Source: Bacillota bacterium (GTDB taxonomy: Bacteria; Bacillota; Clostridia; Lachnospirales; Lachnospiraceae). From it: a stretch of DNA of 64,000 nt. Where the stretch lies: contig JAEYGZ010000034.1 in NCBI GenBank assembly GCA_023409535.1, positions 1-64,000 of the forward strand, written 5' to 3'. Below the pieces are notes generated by a model. The model had not been told where the DNA came from. It saw only the letters and a program-made list of their open reading frames with translations, and did not search any database. Both the position numbers and the translations under genes were made by a program. Positions 59,254-64,000 of the stretch are shown here, piece after piece. The number at the start of each line of letters is the position of its first letter. Positions within the stretch are counted from its first letter, which is position 1.

Positions 59254-60546
59254 ATGAGAAGGTTTATTTTAATTACAAGCTTGATTGTTGTATGTATAAG
59301 TGTCTTAGGTTCCTGCGGGAATGCTGCTGACAGGGATACATCCTCAAATATTAGTGTAAAACCAACAATAACACCAAATTTAAGCAGAGATTATGACAAG
59401 GAAAGAGAAGAGGAAGAAGTTATGCAAAATGAGGCGCTTGCCGGTCAGTTATCAAAGAATGTACTGAAGCTGTACCGGGAAAATAAAGACGGATACTATC
59501 TGCAGGAATACTATCCAAAGAAAGAGAATGAAGCATCAACAGCTTATTTATGGTCCTATTTTGGGGCGTTGGGTATGATGTATCAGATGAACAGGCTTTT
59601 TCCGGAGGATACCAATGTCCGTGAAGAGTACAAAACGATGCTTGATCATTTAGCATATTACAAAAATGCCGATTTTAATGATCTTCTGGCGAAATACAAT
59701 TCAGGCAGAGGTACCGCCGCGAATCACGGGGTTGGTGACATATTCTTTGATGACAACATCTGGGTTGCACGAAACATGCTTTTTGCCTATGAAATATTTG
59801 GTGACGAGGATTATCTTTCTGAGGCAGTTAAGGTAACTAATTTTATTTATACAGGCTGGAACGAAGAAATCGGCGGACTTGTATGGAATGAAACCGGTCT
59901 TGGGACAAACGCGACCCCACAGGAACTGGAACGCGGACTTTCTGCAAATGCGTGCGGTATTATTGTAAATGCAAAGCTTTATCAGCTTACTCAGGAGGAA
60001 ACTTATCTTAATTGGGCTGTTAAATTCTATGACTTTTGTAAGCAGCTGCAAAACAGTGATACAGGGATCTATTATAACGGCATCAATACGGTGGTTAAAC
60101 CTGACGGAACGCGCATCAACGGCTCGATTAATAAAGATCTCTATGCCTATAACACTGGAAGCATGATACTTGCTGATTTGCTGCTTTATGATATTACAAG
60201 CGAAGAGGATTACTACATCGATGCAAAGAAGGCAGCGGCAATTTCACATAATGTATTTGTGAAAGAGACGGACGGTATTCAATATTACAAGGGCTTTCCA
60301 TGGTTTACTGCAATTTTGATCGAGGGCTATGAGGCCCTTTCCCAATATGACAGTGATTTTACCAAACCTTTTATAGAAGTTTTAAAGACTTCGCTGGATC
60401 GTGCCTGCAACGATTTTATGGACAAGAATGGAATGCTTCCAAGCAATTTGGCTGCCGGTTTTAACGATAATTATGCGGAAGACCGGCAGCTGCTGACCCA
60501 GTCTGCGTACGCTGAAATGTATGCACTTCTTGCACTTATGGATTAG
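59254..60546 (+). CDS. GH76-like surface lipoprotein (putative alpha-1,6-mannanase)
   Basis: A 430-residue lipoprotein: signal peptide with lipobox LGSC (C21), a polar linker, then an (alpha/alpha)6-barrel-like domain with 'AYLWSYFGALGMMYQMNRLF', paired acids D166-D167 in FFDDNIWVARNMLFAYE (the GH76 catalytic DD position), and 'FIYTGWNEEIGGLVWNE'. GH76 enzymes cut alpha-1,6-mannan backbones. ATG 59254 follows GAGGAGG; the upstream extension to 59101 overlaps the isomerase gene and is unlikely. A cell-surface endo-enzyme here would release mannosides for the importers. Confidence 0.78.
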   Translation: MRRFILITSLIVVCISVLGSCGNAADRDTSSNISVKPTITPNLSRDYDKEREEEEVMQNEALAGQLSKNVLKLYRENKDGYYLQEYYPKKENEASTAYLWSYFGALGMMYQMNRLFPEDTNVREEYKTMLDHLAYYKNADFNDLLAKYNSGRGTAANHGVGDIFFDDNIWVARNMLFAYEIFGDEDYLSEAVKVTNFIYTGWNEEIGGLVWNETGLGTNATPQELERGLSANACGIIVNAKLYQLTQEETYLNWAVKFYDFCKQLQNSDTGIYYNGINTVVKPDGTRINGSINKDLYAYNTGSMILADLLLYDITSEEDYYIDAKKAAAISHNVFVKETDGIQYYKGFPWFTAILIEGYEALSQYDSDFTKPFIEVLKTSLDRACNDFMDKNGMLPSNLAAGFNDNYAEDRQLLTQSAYAEMYALLALMD

Positions 60547-60658
60547 TATTGATGGCACAAGGGTTAGCAACAAGGAAAGCATCTGTCGTGTGACGGGATA
60601 ATCCTGCCGGCTTCACTTGACAGTGCAAATATATATTTTAAGAAAGAAGGAGAAGAGT

Positions 60659-62362
60659 ATGGAGAAAAATTTTAAAAAGGTAATTGCTGCAGTGCTGGTT
60701 CTGGTATTCGTATTCAGCATGGTTGGTTGTACCGGGAAAGGCGATACCAAGGATACAACCCAAAGCCCCGGTTCGGAAAGTAATCCCGTCAATGAAGGTC
60801 GGGAGGAAGACACCGATGCCGAAGCAGTAACAAGATTACCGGAAAAGGACGTGTTTGCACCATATGATGAGACAGTGACCTTGACGGCAGCCCGTGTGGG
60901 TATTGCAAGTAATAATTTGCCGGAGGGGGAGGAGTTTGAGACCAATCAATACATTAAGTGGGTTGAGGATAAATTAAATATTGATCTTGACTATACTTTT
61001 TTGGCAACCGATGCGGAAACCTACAATACACGAATTAATTTGATGACTACAACAGGAGATATACCGGATGTTATGATGGTCGACCGGGCTACCTATCTGG
61101 CTTTGGTGGAAGCGGGCCTGCTTGCAGATATGACCGATATTATTACGAAGTATTCCTCCGAATTAATTGCAGATTATTATGACTCCTATCATGGAAGTCA
61201 GTTAGAATATGCAAAGGTTGACGGGCGTATTTACGGAATACCGAATGCAAAGCCTCAGGATTGCCAGCAATTGCTTTGGGTGCGAAAGGACTGGAGAGAA
61301 AAATTGGGAATTGGCGAACCTGAGACATTGGAGGATGTGATAGCGCTGGCAAGAGCCTTCGTTACACAGGATCCGGACGGAAACGGTCAAAAGGATACCG
61401 TCGGATTATTAGGAGATCCATCCTTATATGCAACAGGCGGCGCCTTTGTATTTAATTCAATTTTTGGCGCAAAGAACGCTATTCCCGGACAATTTATGAA
61501 GAATGAAGCAGGAGAAGTATATTATGGTTCTGTACAGCCGGAGATGAAGGAAGCGCTTCAGGTATTGGCTGATATGTATGCGGAAGGCTTAATTGATAAG
61601 GAAGTGGCTTCCAGGGATTGGAATGCGGATGCGGGACTGGTTAACACAGGGGTCGCCGGTTTATTCTTTTATCCATGGCATGGCGGTTGGATGGCAAGTA
61701 ATACAGTAGCTGCTAATCCGGATGCAGAATGGGAAATTTTTGCCGCTCCGGTAAATGATGACGGAAAAGTTACTACGGTAGTACCGGAACCCGCTGCGCA
61801 GTATTTGGTGGTAAATAAGGATTGTAAACACCCGGAGGCTGTTATGAAGCTTCTCTCGGTTGAGTATCAGGGATTACGTATGATCGATGAGGAAGCAGCT
61901 AAAATTTATGAAGGACTGGGTGTTTCATGGGAAAATTGGCCGTTTGCTTTTGAGTTAAATTATCGTGATACCGTATATGAGGATGCAATGGCTATTCAAG
62001 AAGCGGCAAAAACAGGAGAGATCAGCGGACTGAAGGCAAGTATGGTTCCTAACTACCAGTATTATATGAATTATCTGGAAAAAGGTCCGGAAGATATGAC
62101 CTCCTATGGAAATGCTTTTGCATTTGGCGTATCGGCCGCAAAGACCGGTGATCCGCATTTTAACAGTGTCGAGGCTGCTTTTTATGGAACTACGGAAACG
62201 ATGGCTATGAAAAAGCCAAATCTTGACAAGATGGAAAATGAGACATTCCTCAAAATAATTACCGGTAATCAGCCGATTTCTGCATTCGATGATTTTGTTG
62301 CGAAATGGTATAAAGAAGGTGGAAACGACATTCTGAAGGAAGTCGGGGCAGCTGTAAAATAA
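60659..62362 (+). CDS. LplA-type ABC transporter substrate-binding lipoprotein
   Basis: A 567-residue extracellular binding protein with lipobox MVGC (C24), much longer than the first one and of the LplA/YtcQ type: 'VTLTAARVGIASNNLPEGEEFETNQYIKWVEDKLNIDLDY', 'TTTGDIPDVMMVDRATYLALVEAGLLADM', 'LLWVRKDWREKLGI', 'FVTQDPDGNGQKDTVGL'. It is the binding protein of the second importer with the next two permeases. AAGGAGAAG precedes ATG 60659. Only a weak promoter-like TTGACA (60617) with no matching -10 lies before it, so it may be in the same transcript. Confidence 0.92.
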   Translation: MEKNFKKVIAAVLVLVFVFSMVGCTGKGDTKDTTQSPGSESNPVNEGREEDTDAEAVTRLPEKDVFAPYDETVTLTAARVGIASNNLPEGEEFETNQYIKWVEDKLNIDLDYTFLATDAETYNTRINLMTTTGDIPDVMMVDRATYLALVEAGLLADMTDIITKYSSELIADYYDSYHGSQLEYAKVDGRIYGIPNAKPQDCQQLLWVRKDWREKLGIGEPETLEDVIALARAFVTQDPDGNGQKDTVGLLGDPSLYATGGAFVFNSIFGAKNAIPGQFMKNEAGEVYYGSVQPEMKEALQVLADMYAEGLIDKEVASRDWNADAGLVNTGVAGLFFYPWHGGWMASNTVAANPDAEWEIFAAPVNDDGKVTTVVPEPAAQYLVVNKDCKHPEAVMKLLSVEYQGLRMIDEEAAKIYEGLGVSWENWPFAFELNYRDTVYEDAMAIQEAAKTGEISGLKASMVPNYQYYMNYLEKGPEDMTSYGNAFAFGVSAAKTGDPHFNSVEAAFYGTTETMAMKKPNLDKMENETFLKIITGNQPISAFDDFVAKWYKEGGNDILKEVGAAVK

Positions 62363-62388
62363 AATCAAATAATTGAGGGGGACCTGCC

Positions 62389-63285
62389 GTGTATTATAAA
62401 AAGCATCAGAAGTATTATAATTTAATGCTATTGCCGGGAATACTGCTTTTACTGGTATTCTCTTATATTCCTATGTTCGGTATTGTAATTGCGTTTCAGA
62501 AATTTATACCGACAAAAGGAATCACCGGCTCAAAATGGATAGGACTTAATAATTTCAAATATATGTTCAGCATGTCAAGCAGTTGGCAGGTATTTGGAAA
62601 CACAATTTCCATTGCTGTAACAAAAATAGTAATTGGATTATTGCTTCCGATTGTTGTTGCTCTGCTGATCAATGAAGTAAGGAACAGGTATTTTAAGAAG
62701 AGTGTTCAGACAGTAATCTATCTTCCCTACTTTTTATCCTGGGTTATTCTGGGTACTATATTCAGCACAATGTTTTCCGGCAACGGTGTTGTTAATTCAA
62801 TCCTGGTATCCTTGGGAGCAGTTCAGGAACCAATCTTATTTATGCAGAGCAATCACTGGTTCCGCTCAATTATTATTGGTACGGATGTCTGGAAGTCCTT
62901 CGGATATAATACGATTGTTTATATCTCAGCATTAGCAGCCATCGATACGTCGCAATATGAAAGTGCGGTAATTGACGGTGCAAACCGATGGAAGCTGGCA
63001 ACGAAGATATCCTTGCCTTCTATCAAACCAACAATTATACTGCTTGCGACCTTAAGTCTCGGCAATATTTTGAATGCAGGTTTTGAGCAGATCTTAACCA
63101 TGTACAATCCTATTGTTTATGAAGCAGGAGATATTATAGATACAGTAGTTTACCGCATGGGATTATTGGAACAGCAGTATGGTATCGCTACTGCAATGGG
63201 GCTGGTAAAATCATTAATCAGCTGTGTGCTAATCATTATTTCTTATGTTTCCGCCAGGAAATTTGCAAATTATACAATATTTTAG
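62389..63285 (+). CDS. ABC transporter permease (LplB type)
   Basis: A 298-residue membrane protein starting at GTG after GAGGGGGA. 'YYNLMLLPGILLLLVFSYIPMFGIVIAFQKF' and the EAA-loop 'ESAVIDGANRWKLATKISLPSIKPT' are characteristic of the LplB/YtcP-partner permeases that work with long binding proteins. It partners the LplC-type permease after a 70-bp gap with a hairpin. Confidence 0.93.
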   Translation: MYYKKHQKYYNLMLLPGILLLLVFSYIPMFGIVIAFQKFIPTKGITGSKWIGLNNFKYMFSMSSSWQVFGNTISIAVTKIVIGLLLPIVVALLINEVRNRYFKKSVQTVIYLPYFLSWVILGTIFSTMFSGNGVVNSILVSLGAVQEPILFMQSNHWFRSIIIGTDVWKSFGYNTIVYISALAAIDTSQYESAVIDGANRWKLATKISLPSIKPTIILLATLSLGNILNAGFEQILTMYNPIVYEAGDIIDTVVYRMGLLEQQYGIATAMGLVKSLISCVLIIISYVSARKFANYTIF

Positions 63286-63291
63286 CAGGAG

Positions 63292-63325
63292 CTGTTCCAT
63301 TTGCGAAGAATGGTAAATGGAACAG
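63292..63325 (+). terminator. Hairpin between the two LplBC permease genes
   Basis: CTGTTCCATTT, 12-nt loop, AAATGGAACAG followed by TTTTACT. It may be a partial terminator or a 3'-end stabiliser that sets the ratio between the two gene products, as both are needed in one complex. Confidence 0.65.
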
Positions 63326-63354
63326 TTTTACTAAAAACAGAGAGAGGTAGTTAT

Positions 63355-64000
63355 ATGGTCAGGAGCAAGAAATTTAATGGGCGGATCGCTGATATTATCA
63401 TATATTTTATCTTAATATTGATCATTATCATATGTCTGATACCAATTATTAATACTTTGGCATTATCCCTCAGTTCAAGTATTGCAGCAAATGCAGGTAA
63501 AGTATTTCTATGGCCTGTAGATTTTACGATGGCATCCTATGATCAGATTATAAATGACAGCGCTTATTTAAGGGCATTAATCGTGTCCTTCGCCCGTACG
63601 ATTGTCGGAACAACGGTAACCTTTGTAATTATAGTATTCATGGCATATCCTTTATCAAAAAGCGCTAAAATTTTTCCTAAGCGCAATATTTATCTGTGGT
63701 TTATTATTGGAGCCATGTTATTTAGCGGGGGATTAATTCCTACTTTTATGGTTATTTCCAAGTTGGGACTGATCAACAGCTTTTGGTCGATGATTATACC
63801 GTGTGCAGTACCGGTGTTTAGTATGATTTTGATCATGAATTATATGAAAGGTCTGCCGGCTGAGGTTGAAGAATCGTCACAGATCGACGGAGCCAGTCCG
63901 CTGACAACGCTGGTACATATTATTGTGCCTATGAGTAAACCGGTACTGGCTACAGTGGCATTATTTACGGCAAGCGGACATTGGAATCAATATTTTGATG
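63355..64000 (+). CDS. ABC transporter permease (LplC type), partial at window end
   Basis: ATG 63355 after AGAGAGGTAG opens a frame with no stop to the end of the window (215 codons). The translation begins MVRSKKFNGRIADIIIYFIL and contains 'SFARTIVGTTVTFVIIVFMAYPLSKS' and the EAA-loop 'VEESSQIDGASPLTTLVHIIVPMSKPVLATVALF'. This is the C-type permease of the second importer; only its last part is missing. Confidence 0.92.
   Translation, partial: MVRSKKFNGRIADIIIYFILILIIIICLIPIINTLALSLSSSIAANAGKVFLWPVDFTMASYDQIINDSAYLRALIVSFARTIVGTTVTFVIIVFMAYPLSKSAKIFPKRNIYLWFIIGAMLFSGGLIPTFMVISKLGLINSFWSMIIPCAVPVFSMILIMNYMKGLPAEVEESSQIDGASPLTTLVHIIVPMSKPVLATVALFTASGHWNQYFD

Noticed and set aside
60601..60645. 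Promoter before the second importer
   Set aside because: TTGACA at 60617 has no -10 at a suitable distance; kept as weak evidence only.

Overview
The window looks like a chromosomal segment of an endospore-forming, low-to-moderate GC Firmicute, most likely a member of the Lachnospiraceae or a close clostridial relative. The reasons are a SigK-type sporulation sigma factor, GGAGG-type ribosome binding sites, many TTGACA/TATAAT promoters, ATPase-less carbohydrate ABC importers, PadR-DUF2812-YhfC and BlaI-M56 modules, and an Rrf2 regulator with a CymR-like C-terminus. The taxon is inferred from gene content and was not checked against any database. No rRNA, tRNA or CRISPR array was seen.

Layout. 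(1) 0-4.4 kb: a PanE/ApbA-like reductase behind two palindromic operators; a padR-DUF2812-yhfC module whose last gene is frameshifted; a small membrane protein. (2) 4.4-10 kb: an IS66-family element (4940-7757, 22-bp inverted ends, no target duplication) sits on a probable deletion junction. A 3' scrap of a DUF1016/YhcG nuclease lies on its left, and on its right is a BlaR1-like M56 sensor whose last ten codons and stop are supplied by the IS; blaI follows. (3) 10-16 kb, minus strand: ECF sigma plus membrane anti-sigma, then a response regulator, histidine kinase, ABC ATPase and ABC permease operon. (4) 16-25 kb: sigK and a sulfur block with two cystathionine gamma-synthase/lyase-type enzymes, a CymR-like Rrf2 regulator, cysK, a MATE exporter, and a cysteine desulfurase with a TtcA-like tRNA thiolase. 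(5) 25-39 kb: housekeeping genes, including an HD protein, MltG with an extra N-terminal stalk domain, an ABC-F protein, GtrA, an RlmI-like methyltransferase, FolC, PheA (chorismate mutase-prephenate dehydratase) and HtrA. A frameshifted C39-like gene lies next to an AraC regulator. (6) 39-46 kb: a run of small, mostly monocistronic accessory genes (GNATs, Nudix, DinB, DUF6144-like, GyrI-like, VOC, YmaF) with at least one decayed gene. (7) 46-50 kb: an orphan NMT1/THI5-type lipoprotein, a small membrane protein and a PcrA/UvrD helicase.

(8) 49.8-64 kb, all plus strand: a predicted alpha-mannoside utilisation locus. An RpiR regulator precedes a promoter whose -10 lies in the loop of a perfect 21+6+21 bp inverted repeat. 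Downstream are a family 1 substrate-binding lipoprotein with two permeases, a cytoplasmic GH38 alpha-mannosidase, a ROK sugar kinase, a 572-residue mannose-6-phosphate isomerase with an unusual ~220-residue N-terminal domain, a GH76-like lipoprotein mannanase, and a second (LplABC-type) importer that runs off the window. Taken together the genes suggest surface cleavage of a mannose-rich glycan, import of oligosaccharides by two importers borrowing an ATPase from elsewhere, cytoplasmic trimming to mannose, phosphorylation, and isomerisation to fructose-6-phosphate.

Two genes are broken by a single extra base in a short homopolymer (T run at 2850-2855, G run at 34433-34436) and one short frame carries an in-frame stop (39687). 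These may be real decay or assembly error.
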